Source of the DNA: Deinococcus taeanensis
GTDB taxonomy: Bacteria; Deinococcota; Deinococci; Deinococcales; Deinococcaceae
Length of the DNA: 64,000 bases
Assembly: GCF_020229735.1 (NCBI RefSeq)
Contig: NZ_CP083457.1
Location: 248,001-312,000, forward strand
Direction: 5' to 3'
The position numbers and the translations under genes are program-made. Positions 46,048 through 54,385 of the stretch are shown piece after piece. The notes beneath the pieces were generated by a model, which saw only the letters and a list, made by a program, of their open reading frames with translations, searched no databases and was not told the DNA's origin. Position 1 is the first letter of the stretch, and every line of letters starts with the position of its first letter.

Positions 46048-46267
46048 GGCTCCACCAAACCCTTGACAGATCAAACAGTCGGATGCGCGACGAGTTGCTG
46101 AATGTCCAACGGGTCCTGAGCATGCCGCAGATGAGGCTGAGCCACGCCATCTGGCGGCGGGATGACACCGTGGACCGTCCGCACAGCTCGCTCGGGAACC
46201 TCACGCCACAGCAGTTTGCCCGCCACTTGGCGGGCTGAAGTACGCTGGTCTCATTCGGCCTGGACCG

Positions 46268-47036
46268 ATGCTTGGCACCCTCCTGCAGGAGGGTGCTCGC
46301 GCGTTCGGGTGTCTGGAGGACACGTGGACGACCTCTCGCGTGCGTGAGGTGATTGGTCGTCGGTTTGATGTCTGGTCCCACCCGGATCATGTTCGCAAGC
46401 TGTTTCGCCGGCTGGGCTTTTCACCTCAACGACCGAGCACAGGCGCGCTCGAGCAGGACGAGACCGCGGTGCGAATCTGGCTGCAGACCACACGCCCAGT
46501 GGTCGAAAAAAAAGGTCGCGCTCGGCGCGACCCTGGTGGATCTGGATGAAGTGAGCTTCAGCCTGAAGGGTGTGGTGCGCCGAACCTGGGCACCCAAAGG
46601 CAAGACCCTTCTGGTGCGTCTCCCGGCCCGTTGGCACAAGCTGTCCACGATTGGCGCGATCACGTCGACCGGTCAATTTCTGCAGCATACGCAGGCAGGC
46701 GCCATCAAGACGCCCGATGTCCTGGGAATTTTGGAACATGTCTTGACGCATGTCCCAGGTGAGGTGGTTGTGGTGCTGGACAATGCCGCCATTCACCGAG
46801 CGAAAGCCGTATCGGCTTTCGTAGAGACCGGAGAACGCCTCACCCTGGTCTATGTGCCGCCCTCCTCGCCAGAATTGAATCCTATTGAGAAGGTCTGGGC
46901 CGATGTCAAGCGCAACGTGCTGGGCAATTTCTGTGCCAGGACGATCAAAGAACTCAAGGCGCGGCTGCGCTCGGGTTGGCAGCGGATGCGGTACATCAGC
47001 CTGCCACAGCGGCTGATGGCGGCAACTCCGATTTAA
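46268..47036 (+). pseudogene. IS630-family transposase, 5'-truncated, frameshifted at A8
   Basis: The first frame begins mid-protein (TSRVREVIGRRFDVWSHPDH, VRKLFRRLGFSPQRP), lacking roughly 100 N-terminal residues including the first HTH. At eight consecutive A (46506-46513) the reading must shift to continue VALGATLVDLDEVSFSL, VVVVLDNAAIH and SPELNPIEKVWADVKR, the three DDE blocks. A poly-A shift could be programmed in IS630 elements, but with the N-terminus gone the copy is dead. Its 5' edge abuts the right end of the IS3-family element. Confidence 0.82.
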
Positions 47037-47216
47037 ACCGGTATCAATAGTCAACCGTAGACTGACATTCTTGGAACGTTTATGCATTAGCAGCAACTGG
47101 ACGCTGTTTAGGTGCTGCTTTGTCAGTTCTTGGCGGCTATGGAAAAGCGACTCTAAGGCTATGCAGTGATCGAGCTGCCGCAACAAGACGATGCTCAAAC
47201 CATCCGCGCAGCCGTG
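47037..47216. other. Spacer, no gene seen
   Basis: This is the tail of the IS630 remnant and about 150 bp of relatively AT-rich DNA before the rhodanese gene's end. No terminal repeat was identified with confidence. Confidence 0.35.
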
Positions 47217-47555
47217 TCAGGTCCCAGCCTCGAACGGCAGCCCGGCGCTGTTCCATCCCGTGATTCCGGCCGACATGACTGACACATCACTGTAGCCCAG
47301 CTTGATGGCGTGCTTCGCCGCCTGGGGCGCCTTACGGCAGAACGGGTTTGAGCAGTAGAAGACCAGCGGTACGTCGCGTTTATTCGGCAGGGCGGCCGGA
47401 TCGAAGTCAACACTGAGGTTGAGCGCGCCGGGCACGTGTGCGCTCAACCAGGACTGGGGGGCGTTGACGTCGATGACGATAACGCCTCCGTTCTGCATGC
47501 GGTGGTGGAGTTCCTGGCAGCTGATGGACTTCAAACCCATGAACATGGCAAACAT
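47217..47555 (-). CDS. Single-domain rhodanese (sulfurtransferase)
   Basis: A 112-residue cytoplasmic rhodanese. It has ELHHRMQNGGVIVIDVNAP, then AHVPGALNLSVD, and the active-site loop FYCSNPFCRKAP with the persulfide cysteine at about residue 68. A GGAG precedes ATG 47555. It transfers sulfane sulfur to cyanide, thiols or protein acceptors. It is the third gene after an ArsR repressor and a membrane protein, a combination found in sulfide- or persulfide-responsive (BigR/SqrR-type) operons. Confidence 0.87.
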   Translation of the reverse strand: MFAMFMGLKSISCQELHHRMQNGGVIVIDVNAPQSWLSAHVPGALNLSVDFDPAALPNKRDVPLVFYCSNPFCRKAPQAAKHAIKLGYSDVSVMSAGITGWNSAGLPFEAGT

Positions 47556-47581
47556 GGCGACTCCTGAGGTGATTGAAGGGC

Positions 47582-47977
47582 TTATTGTCTGGGGCAGCTG
47601 GTGCCGATTCGAGTGACACGCAGCGTTGCGGCAAACAGGGCGGTGAGCAGGATCGCTGCACTCACCGGGAATGCCAGAGCGGGCGGGGCGAACAGCGAAG
47701 CGAGCATGTAGCCCATGCCTCCAAGGACCATGCTCCAGCCGGCGACACGGCGTGCCGCCTGAGCGGCCGCACCCGATTGCACCCGCCACCTGCGTCCGAG
47801 CGTCTTGGGAATGGCATTTGAATTGACGACCACGACCAGCCCGAACACGGCGCCCATCAGGCGGATCGACAGTTCTTTGCTGATGTAGACAGGCTGCAGC
47901 CATTGCAGCACCACCGCAATGCCGATGATGAGTGCTGCGCCAAGCAGGGCGCGGCCGAGGCGAAACAAAGGGTTCAT
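47582..47977 (-). CDS. Conserved small membrane protein in the ArsR/rhodanese operon
   Basis: A 131-residue protein with four hydrophobic segments: ALLGAALIIGIAVVLQWLQ, LMGAVFGLVVVVNSNAIPK, GWSMVLGGMGYMLASLF and FPVSAAILLTALFAATL. It has the conserved-looking NSNAIPK loop between helices 2 and 3. It overlaps the ArsR gene by 4 bp. The family is not named with confidence; a role in transport or sensing of sulfur compounds is suggested only by context. Confidence 0.75.
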   Translation of the reverse strand: MNPLFRLGRALLGAALIIGIAVVLQWLQPVYISKELSIRLMGAVFGLVVVVNSNAIPKTLGRRWRVQSGAAAQAARRVAGWSMVLGGMGYMLASLFAPPALAFPVSAAILLTALFAATLRVTRIGTSCPRQ

Positions 47978-48288
47978 CGTGACTCCTTATGGGGTGAGCC
48001 GGAAGGCTTGCCGGCCTTGGTTCGTGTGACTTGCAGGCCAAAGGCCTCGGCAAACATCAGCAGCGCATCTTCGAGCACAGACAGTTTGAGGTGGTAGGTG
48101 ATTGTGCGGCCCTGCTTTACCGGTTCGATCAGGCCGGCGGCGACCAGGACGGCGAAGTGGGCCGACATGGTCGGTTTAGACACGTCGAAGAGTTGCGCCA
48201 GTTCGCCGGCGCCGAGCGGTCCGTTCTGCAAGTGCTGCAGGACTTGGCGCCGGGTTGGGTCCGACAAGGCTTTGAACACGGCGCTCAT
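47974..48288 (-). CDS. ArsR/SmtB-family repressor
   Basis: A 104-residue winged-helix repressor: MSAVFKALSDPTRRQVLQHL, then LGAGELAQLFDVSKPTMSAHFAVL as recognition helix and GRTITYHLKL as wing. No cysteine is present, so it is neither a metal-thiolate sensor of the ArsR site type nor a BigR-type disulfide sensor. It starts directly at its promoter (leaderless) and overlaps the next gene by 4 bp. The autoregulated palindrome overlaps its -10. Confidence 0.88.
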   Translation of the reverse strand: MSAVFKALSDPTRRQVLQHLQNGPLGAGELAQLFDVSKPTMSAHFAVLVAAGLIEPVKQGRTITYHLKLSVLEDALLMFAEAFGLQVTRTKAGKPSGSPHKESR

Positions 48289-48294
48289 AATTGG

Positions 48295-48323
48295 ATTATT
48301 AGCTAAGAATCGAACAATTGCAA
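48295..48323 (-). promoter_or_regulatory. ArsR promoter and palindromic operator
   Basis: On the minus strand TTGCAA (48318-48323) and AATAAT (48295-48300) are 17 bp apart, and ATG 48288 follows 6 nt after the -10. A 16-bp palindrome ATTATTAGCTAAGAAT (48295-48310, one mismatched pair, perfect TTAGCTAA centre) covers the -10, as expected of an autorepressed ArsR operon. Confidence 0.72.
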
Positions 48324-48544
48324 GCCCCGCACTCAGGTGCTGCCGGCTCGGGGCCGACGATGGGTCAGAAGACTGGGGGCAGCGCATTAGGCAGGAGCAA
48401 CAGGCAAAATGGATCGAGGAACACCCTGAGCGAGTCTCGGTGCTGCTTGCGCGAGAAGCGCGGGAGACCGTCAGAATACAGTCGTCTGGAACGTTGTTCT
48501 TTTGGGTTCACACCCCATCATGGGACCAAAAGCACGTCACAGAC

Positions 48545-48779
48545 GGTTTTTTTAAACCTGCAAGATCTGAGTCAACTCAGCGACGAACAGCGGGAGCCCA
48601 ATCGGCTGATTGCCAAGGTGCGGATCACCGCCGAGAACAGCATTAACCGCATGAAGAAGTTCCGCGCCTGCAACGCGTTCTTCAGGAACCAGACCGCACG
48701 GCACGGTCTGATCTGGGGCTGTGTCGCCGGACTCGTCAATCGCCGCTGGCAACGCCGACTCCACCTGTCCATACACTGA
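48545..48779 (+). pseudogene. IS5-like (DDE_Tnp_4) transposase C-terminal fragment
   Basis: The translation [44 protein letters not shown] and [13 protein letters not shown] matches the C-terminus of IS5-type DDE_Tnp_4 transposases (E-N-x-I-x-R-x-K-F-R-I block). The upstream part (48324-48544) is scrambled between frames. It marks the right edge of the ArsR-rhodanese segment, which thus lies between two IS relics. Confidence 0.7.
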
Positions 48780-48858
48780 ATTCAGGGCTAAGCCAGCGGG
48801 GCGACGGTTCCCGTCGCCCCGCTCCCCCTTCGACTACTGCGCAATAGGTCTTCAGGGT

Positions 48859-49244
48859 ATGGACAAAGATCTGCTGAAAAAGGCCGGCACGATGCTCCCG
48901 CACCTGCCCCTCTTCGCGCGCATGTCGAGCATGCGCGCCCTCCTGTGCTCGCCAGTCACATGGAGGAGTGCCACGACCGGGGCACGCTGGTCAGTGCCAC
49001 CGGCATCACCCTGGTCGGACAGGCGATGCAAACCACGGACACAGTGGCGACCAGCAAGGGCGTGGTGACGGCGCCGGTGGCGTACCAGGTTCTGCATCGT
49101 CTCAAGGGCCACGAAGCCCCCGAATACGCCGTGACCCGGGACGAGCTCAAGGCGCTGAACGCTACGGCTATAGACACGTCGGCCGCCAGTGACGACCTGC
49201 GCGCTTTCTGGGAGACCCTCACGCGGCTCAACGTACCTCAGTAG
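48859..49244 (+). pseudogene. Hypothetical protein, probably frameshifted
   Basis: ATG 48859 opens MDKDLLKKAGTMLPHLPLFAR in one frame, which then degenerates. A second frame takes over at about 48950 and reads coherently to the stop at 49244 (MEECHDRGTLVSATGITLVGQ, then KGVVTAPVAYQVLHRLKGHE and RAFWETLTRLNVPQ). A single indel near 48940 would join them into a protein of about 128 residues. Alternatively the second part starts on its own at ATG 48960. No family is recognised. Confidence 0.4.
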
Positions 49245-49547
49245 ACACGCTCTGGGGCGGCGCCGGACGAAGTCCCTGTCACGGCGTAACCCCTGCAGGC
49301 GCGGCCGCTCCTTTGGGAGCGGTTTTCGCGTTCAACTCCGTTCCCTTGACAAGGGGGTGATCCCTTCATTGCCCTGATCACCTCCTGGGCCGGAACAACC
49401 ACCTACCCCCCGGGGACACTGACGCATGTGGCCCACTGTCCCGGAGGAAAAATGGACAACGCGAAACCCTCACAAGCAGGCGCTCTTGAAGATCAAGCTG
49501 AGGTTCCCCCCTCGGTCGGTCCAATCCGGTTGCAATGAAATCGCACC

Positions 49548-50402
49548 TCAGCCCGCCTGTATCAGGCGGGCAAACGTTTGAGGTGAGTGGTTGTCGAGGG
49601 AACTGTGCGGACGGATCTGGTTGTCGTCCTGGTGCCAGGCAGACACGATCAGACGGGCCTGAGGCAGCGCCTGAAACCAATGGAGATTCAGGCACTCATC
49701 CCGGACCCGCCCATTGAAACTCTCGATATAGGCATTCTCGGTGGGCTTTCCAGGGCGGTTGAGGTGGTGGATAATCCCGCGTTCGTGGGCCCATTGATCC
49801 AGCGCTTTGCTGATGAATTCCGGGCCATTGTCAGTGACAATCATGGCTGGTTGAGCGCGCTCAGCCAGCACGCCGGTCAGCAATCGGGCGACATCTGCAC
49901 CGGTGATCGAAGTGCCGACATGCATGAGCAGGCATTCCCGGGTAAAGTCGTCCACCACGTTGAACACCCGGAAGCGCTGCCCTGAGGCCAGTTGATCGGA
50001 CATGACATCCATGCTCCAGCGCTGATTCGCTGCACAAACGAGCGGTTTGTGCAGCCGTTCTCCGGCGGCCAGCCTCTTGCGGGCCTTGCGACGCACAGCC
50101 AGCCCTTCAGCACGGTACATCCGGTACGCCCGTTTGTGGTTCACCCTGTGTCCTTCGCGCTCCAGCATCACATGGAGACGACGGTCACCGAACCGAGGTC
50201 GTTCGCCTGCCAACTCTCGCAGCCGGGTCTTCAAGGTTTCGTCTTTTTCCTGTCCAGGGCTGTTGTGCCTGTGTGTGGATCGCCAGAAGCCCAGCTGGCG
50301 ACATGCCCGCCGTTCGGTGACCCCAAAGCGCGGGCGGACAAATCCCACCATCTCCCGCTTCAACGGGGTCTGGGATTGTGGGGTCGCCTCGGGCGTCACC
50401 AC
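49548..50402 (-). CDS. IS3-family OrfB transposase (DDE integrase domain)
   Basis: A 284-residue transposase catalytic protein. The HTH_21 part is RELAGERPRFGDRRLHVML. The catalytic triad is readable as WSMDVMSDQL, IVTDNGPEFIS and NAYIESFNGR, and the tail is RPHSSLDNHSPQTFARL. It overlaps OrfA's end in the -1 frame. OrfA finishes with GCA AAA AAG TGG TGA, so the canonical A AAA AAG slippery heptamer is in the correct phase to make OrfAB. Confidence 0.88.
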   Translation of the reverse strand: MVTPEATPQSQTPLKREMVGFVRPRFGVTERRACRQLGFWRSTHRHNSPGQEKDETLKTRLRELAGERPRFGDRRLHVMLEREGHRVNHKRAYRMYRAEGLAVRRKARKRLAAGERLHKPLVCAANQRWSMDVMSDQLASGQRFRVFNVVDDFTRECLLMHVGTSITGADVARLLTGVLAERAQPAMIVTDNGPEFISKALDQWAHERGIIHHLNRPGKPTENAYIESFNGRVRDECLNLHWFQALPQARLIVSAWHQDDNQIRPHSSLDNHSPQTFARLIQAG

Positions 50403-50662
50403 TTTTTTGCGACCCTCTCCTTCAGCACCAGGTTGTCCAGCGAAAGATCGGCCACCAGCTTCTTCAGACGGCGGTTTTCCTCCTCCAGGCGATGAAACCG
50501 TTTGGTTTCGTCTGTTGTCATCCCACCGGACTTCGCCTTCCAGCGGTGGATGGTACTGACCACGATGCCATGGAGCCGCGTGAGCTCGGCCAGCGGTTGA
50601 CCAGCCTCGCCCTGCCCAAGGATCTCCAGAATCTGTTGCTCGGTCTACCGTGTCCCTTTCAT
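50396..50662 (-). pseudogene. IS3-family OrfA with nonsense codon 6
   Basis: From ATG 50662 (GGAGG upstream) the frame reads MKGTR, then TAG at 50645-50647. It then continues TEQQILEILGQGEAGQPLAEL, VVSTIHRWKAKSGGM and RLEEENRRLKKLVADL to TGA at 50396. The early stop (perhaps CAG or CGG originally) should silence the fused transposase unless translation restarts. So this copy is probably inactive despite a complete OrfB. Confidence 0.75.
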
Positions 50663-50724
50663 TGCGCCTCCGGTTGGCTCATCTTGTCGCAATCGGAGTG
50701 GACCGAGAAACAGGGGTCACGTCA

Positions 50725-51299
50725 ATCAGGTGCTGACCCCTGAGCACCGACACCCTGCCATGCCTGGAGAAGCTTTGAAAGGAACGGGCGTTACACGTCC
50801 AGAACGCCTGGAACGGCTCATTGGGTTGGCCGTGCGGGCTCGGCGGTCCGCGGGTCGGCGTCTGGCTGCATGAGATCGGTGCTGATCCCCAGCCTTCTGA
50901 AAGGGGGCTTCGCCCGCTCCGGTTCCGGCTGGGGACGGAATGCGGTGAGACGAAATCAGAATGAACTTCCCGCTCCCCTGACCGGGTCGACCCTGCCTTT
51001 TCCGCCACCCGGCATGGTTGGGGATCAAGTGGGCCGCATCTGAACGCTGAGGCTATTTCACGCGCCCCTGGGCCGGCACGCCCTACAGTGAACTGGCATG
51101 CTCGACTGTCGACGGTCCCGTGACGCGCACCCCGCGCCCCTGTGGGCAGGGGCCTTCCCCACGCGCGAGGTGAGGAACAGCAGATGAACCCCCTCCTTCA
51201 CCTGCTCAGCGCGCCACCTCTCGCCCGCCCGGCCTCCAGCACCGGGTCCCTCATGCGGGCGAAGAGAAGGCCCCGTCACGGCCTGCCGGCGCGGCGCGC
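50725..51299. other. Intergenic region, no gene seen
   Basis: About 575 bp of GC-rich DNA between the IS copy and the BenE-type gene. Short open frames on both strands lack support. No ribosome site stands directly before the downstream ATG; a GAAGAGAAGG lies about 25 bp off. Confidence 0.4.
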
Positions 51300-52502
51300 A
51301 TGACCGGCCGGGCCCCCTCACCGCTTCAGGATCTCGCGGCTCCCCTGCTCGCGGGCCTGATTGCCGTGCTGGTGAGTGCGTCCAGCAACCTGCCGCTGTT
51401 CATGCAGCTGTTTACCGCTGCGCACTTCACGCCGGCCCAGTCGGTCAGCAGCCTGAGCAGCATGTACCTGGCCCTGGCTGTGCTGGGCGCCGCGTTGTGT
51501 CTGCGTTACCGCGCTCCGATCATCCTCGGGTGGAACACGGCGGGGATCGCCGTGCTGATCGCCGAAGGGCCTCACTTCACGCCGGGGGACATCGTCGGGG
51601 CGCTGCTCGTCAGTGCCGTGACCCTCACCGTGCTGGGCCTGACCGGCCTGTTCGACCGCCTCGCCCGGAAGCTGCCGCCGCCGCTGGCTGCCGCGCTGCT
51701 CGCCGGAGTGCTGCTCCCGTTCGTACTGCGGGGCATGGCGGCCGTCCCGGCCGCGCCGGCCCTGCTGGTGCCGATGTTCGCTGCGTACCTGCTGGGCCGC
51801 GCCTTTCTGCCGCGCTGGGCGGTCCCGTTCGCCCTGCTCGCCGGGCTGGGTGCCGCGGCGCTCACCGGTGAGTTGCACCCCCGCGTAGTTCATCCGCTGG
51901 GCGCGCTGACCTTTACCCAGCCGACCTTCAACCTGCGGGCCATCCTGGCGATTGCCGTGCCGAGTGTGGTGTTCGCAGTTGCCTCGCAGAACCTGCCGGG
52001 CCTGGCGATCCTCCACGCGAGCGGCTACCGCAGTGTCCCGGCCCGTCCGCTGGTGACCCTGACCGGAGCGGCCGGCGCGCTGGCCTCGCTTTTCGGGAGC
52101 ATCACACTGAATCTGGGGGCTATCACTGCAGCCATCTGCACCGGGCCAGACGCGCATCCGGATCCGGCCCGTCGATTTATCGCCGGACTGAGTTGCGCCG
52201 CAGGCTACCTGGGCCTGGCATTGTGCGGCGGCGCGCTGCTGGGCCTGGCGGGTGCGTTCCCGGCGCCTCTGCTTCAGGGGCTGGCGGGCCTGGCGTTGCT
52301 GGGGCCGCTGATGAGTGGCCGGGAAGGCACGCTGGCTGCGGAGCCTCACTGGCGGGAGGGCGCGCTGCTGACCCTGGTGATCACTGCGTCGGGGATGACG
52401 TGGCTCGGCCTGAGCGGGGCCGTGTGGGGCCTGGCGCTGGGTTGGGGTCTGGCGTGGCTGCGAGGCCGGCAGCTCCTGAGCCACGAGGCCCGGCGCCCGT
52501 GA
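51300..52502 (+). CDS. BenE-family transporter (benzoate/H+ symporter type)
   Basis: A 400-residue inner-membrane protein with about 12 hydrophobic segments. BenE features are visible: SASSNLPLFMQLFTAA near the N-terminus, LGWNTAGIAVLIAEGP, a central ASQNLPGLAILHASGY and SLFGSITLNLGAITAAICTG. BenE proteins belong to the nucleobase-ascorbate-transporter fold and import benzoate or related acids. No aromatic-catabolic genes are adjacent, so the substrate may differ. The start is kept at ATG 51300, though the ribosome site is poor. Confidence 0.85.
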   Translation: MTGRAPSPLQDLAAPLLAGLIAVLVSASSNLPLFMQLFTAAHFTPAQSVSSLSSMYLALAVLGAALCLRYRAPIILGWNTAGIAVLIAEGPHFTPGDIVGALLVSAVTLTVLGLTGLFDRLARKLPPPLAAALLAGVLLPFVLRGMAAVPAAPALLVPMFAAYLLGRAFLPRWAVPFALLAGLGAAALTGELHPRVVHPLGALTFTQPTFNLRAILAIAVPSVVFAVASQNLPGLAILHASGYRSVPARPLVTLTGAAGALASLFGSITLNLGAITAAICTGPDAHPDPARRFIAGLSCAAGYLGLALCGGALLGLAGAFPAPLLQGLAGLALLGPLMSGREGTLAAEPHWREGALLTLVITASGMTWLGLSGAVWGLALGWGLAWLRGRQLLSHEARRP

Positions 52503-53206
52503 TGCTGAAGGTGGACGGCTCGACCACGGCGGCCCGGTCAGCGGAACGCAGCGTGTGCGCAGAGCGTCCGGAGAAGCGCGCCAGAGTGCGGCCAAGGCAA
52601 GGTTCGGCCCAGGCCACCTGTGTGCGCCCGGCCGCGCTCATGACCACCATGAACAGGGAGAGACGCCAGGACACGACGCACTGCTGGGCCAAGGAGGCCT
52701 CAGGCTGTTCTGGATGAGGTGACGGCCAACACCTGCCGAGGTCGGCGTGCGCTGGCCGCTGAACCTCGCCTTGCGTTGATCTGGGGGCCGCGCGTGCACA
52801 CGGGCAAGCCTGAGCTTTGGGAGGAGCTGTTGAGACGCAACGTCAGGGCTGGTCCTGCCCACTGTCGTCCAGGATGAACAGACGGGCGTGGAGGCAAATG
52901 AAGCACGGATCGCCCAGGGGAACGCGAGAAAACCGCTGGCCTGGGCGCTCCTGGCGTTCAAGCGGCAAAGACAGCTCGACAAGTTCAAATTTCTCTGAGG
53001 GGTTTGAATAAACTCGTTGTATGTTAAAATACGTTATCCAATTCAAAGCCGGCTGAATTTTTTATTTGCGTTCTCCGGGTTTTTTTAGGGTTCTTTAATG
53101 AACTGTTATGGTCCTGCTTCCTTGCGGCGGTGCAACGAAGGGCGCCTGCAGGGCCACAGGCTATTCATCCCGTCTCTCTCTCACCTGAGACCCAGAAGGA
53201 TCAACG
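52503..53206. other. Intergenic region with AT-rich leader
   Basis: No gene is supported over 700 bp. An AT-rich stretch at 53000-53100 includes TTGAAT (53004-53009) and TAAAAT (53025-53030), 15 bp apart, a possible weak promoter for the amidohydrolase. Several fragments between 52640 and 52990 look like decayed coding sequence on the minus strand but match nothing I can name. Confidence 0.4.
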
Positions 53207-54385
53207 ATGACACCTGTCAAAGAACCTCAATCCGCCCTGGACGCCCAGGTCATCGCCTGGCGCCGTCACCTGCATCAACATCCGGAACTGTCCTTCCAGG
53301 AACACGAAACAGCGAACTACGTGGAAGCGCAGTTGCGGCAGATGAAGGGGCTGAGCATCACCCGCCCAACCCCGACGAGCGTGTTGGCCGTCCTGCGTGG
53401 CCAGGCAGGAACAGGCCGCACGGTGCTGCTCCGGGCAGACATGGACGCACTGCCTATCCAGGAGAACACCGAGTTTGACTTCGCCTCGACAAATGATGGG
53501 GTGATGCACGCCTGCGGGCATGACGGTCACACGGCCATGCTCCTGGGCGCCGCCCAGGTGCTGACAGAACGGCAGGCGGAGCTTCGGGGAGAAATCCGCT
53601 TCATCTTTCAGCACGCAGAGGAACTGTTTCCCGGCGGTGGCCAGCAGGTGGTGGACGCTGGCGTGATGGATGGAGTCGATGTCGCCGTGGGCACCCACCT
53701 GTTCTCCCCCATTCCCGTCGGTCTTGTGGCACTGAAGTCGGGCGCATTGATGGCCGCCCCCGACACCTTCGAAGTGACGGTGGTCGGAAAAGGCGGGCAC
53801 GGCGCCATGCCCCACGAAACCGTCGATCCCATCGTAATTGCGTGTCACGTCGTCACGGCGATGCAGTCCATTGTGTCCCGCCAGCGTGACCCGCTGGAAC
53901 CCGCCGTCGTCAGCGTGACGACAATTCACGCAGGGACCGCCCACAACGTCATTCCCAACACGGCAGTCCTGACCGGCACGGTCAGAACGTTCGACCCGGC
54001 CCTGAGGGAGCAGATTCCCCAGCAGATGGAGCGGCTGGTGCGCGGCGTCACTGAAGGGTTCGGTGCCTCCTACGAGTTCAGGTACGAGCAGGGGTACCGG
54101 GCCACCGTGAACGATCCCGCGGTCACCGAGGTTCTGCGGGACGTGGTCCGGGACACGGTGGGCGCGGACGCGCTCGTTGAAGCGCAGCCGACGATGGGCG
54201 GGGAAGACTTCAGCGCGTACCTCACCCGGGCGCCTGGGACGTTCATCTTTATCGGAGCGCGCAATGAGGCGGCGGGCATTACGGCGCCGCATCACCACCC
54301 CAATTTCGCTATTGATGAAAGCGCCCTGGCCATCGGCGTCAAGGTGCTGGTCGGCGCCGCCCTGCGGCTGTCCACCGGTGCCTGA
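53207..54385 (+). CDS. M20-family amidohydrolase (HipO/IAA-amino-acid hydrolase type)
   Basis: A 392-residue metal-dependent amidohydrolase that cleaves N-acyl or N-carbamoyl amino acids or short peptides in the cytoplasm. The metal site is shown by RADMDALPI, HACGHDGHTAMLLGAA, FQHAEELFPGGG and the late GGEDFSAYL. The dimerisation lid is inserted at about 185-300. The ATG follows AGAAGGATC. The next gene, a family-5 solute-binding protein, suggests uptake and hydrolysis of peptides or acyl amino acids, but they are 310 bp apart. Confidence 0.9.
   Translation: MTPVKEPQSALDAQVIAWRRHLHQHPELSFQEHETANYVEAQLRQMKGLSITRPTPTSVLAVLRGQAGTGRTVLLRADMDALPIQENTEFDFASTNDGVMHACGHDGHTAMLLGAAQVLTERQAELRGEIRFIFQHAEELFPGGGQQVVDAGVMDGVDVAVGTHLFSPIPVGLVALKSGALMAAPDTFEVTVVGKGGHGAMPHETVDPIVIACHVVTAMQSIVSRQRDPLEPAVVSVTTIHAGTAHNVIPNTAVLTGTVRTFDPALREQIPQQMERLVRGVTEGFGASYEFRYEQGYRATVNDPAVTEVLRDVVRDTVGADALVEAQPTMGGEDFSAYLTRAPGTFIFIGARNEAAGITAPHHHPNFAIDESALAIGVKVLVGAALRLSTGA

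Larger units (their letters stand above)
44818..46073 (+). mobile_element. Complete IS3-family element nested in another IS (1256 bp)
   Basis: The ends form imperfect inverted repeats: 44818-44841 against 46050-46073 reversed, 19 of 24 matching with a shared GTTTGGTGGAG core. The flanking AAC at 44815-44817 and AAC at 46074-46076 are a 3-bp target duplication, normal for IS3. Both reading frames are intact, so the insertion is recent and the element may be active. Confidence 0.9.
44140..46238 (+). pseudogene. IS3-family OrfB, pseudogene split by a nested IS
   Basis: Parts of a DDE integrase-like transposase. RHLFGISERRACRSLGFHRST with YERPRFGYRRLH lies in one frame (stops TAG 44163 and TGA 44427). 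Then RWSLAFVSAQL and VLLTDNVPEST lie in the next frame, up to NAYTNSFN at 44817. After the inserted element the same frame resumes at 46077 with SRMRDELLN and ends RPHSSLGNLTPQQFARHLAG at 46238. Removing the insertion plus one 3-bp repeat restores NSFNSRMRDELLN exactly. Confidence 0.85.
43811..46267 (+). mobile_element. IS3-family element (IS51/IS407-like), degenerate and interrupted
   Basis: The left end TGACGTGACCCC at 43811 matches the orfA-side end of the other IS3 copy at 50724 over 44 bp with 36 identities. It contains an intact-looking orfA and an orfB broken by stops, a frameshift and insertion of another IS3-family element at 44818-46073. The right end is near 46245-46267, where a TCGGTCCA core (minus strand) survives. 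The outer bases are lost in the junction with an IS630 remnant. Confidence 0.75.
49499..50724 (-). mobile_element. IS3-family element (IS51/IS407-like), second related copy
   Basis: About 1226 bp. The orfA-side end (50681-50724 read on the minus strand) begins TGACGTGACCCC and matches the other IS3 copy's end at 43811 in 36 of 44 positions. The opposite end at 49499 begins TGAGGTTCCCCC and keeps the TCGGTCCA-ATCCG core as inverted repeat. A clean target duplication was not found. orfB is intact; orfA carries a stop at codon 6. Confidence 0.78.

Noticed and set aside
47974..48288. Calling the ArsR protein a BigR/SqrR persulfide sensor
   Set aside because: The protein contains no cysteine residues, which the known mechanism requires.
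51318..52595. Long minus-strand frame opposite the BenE-type transporter
   Set aside because: It is Gln/Arg/His-rich without domains, opposite a clear 12-helix membrane protein.
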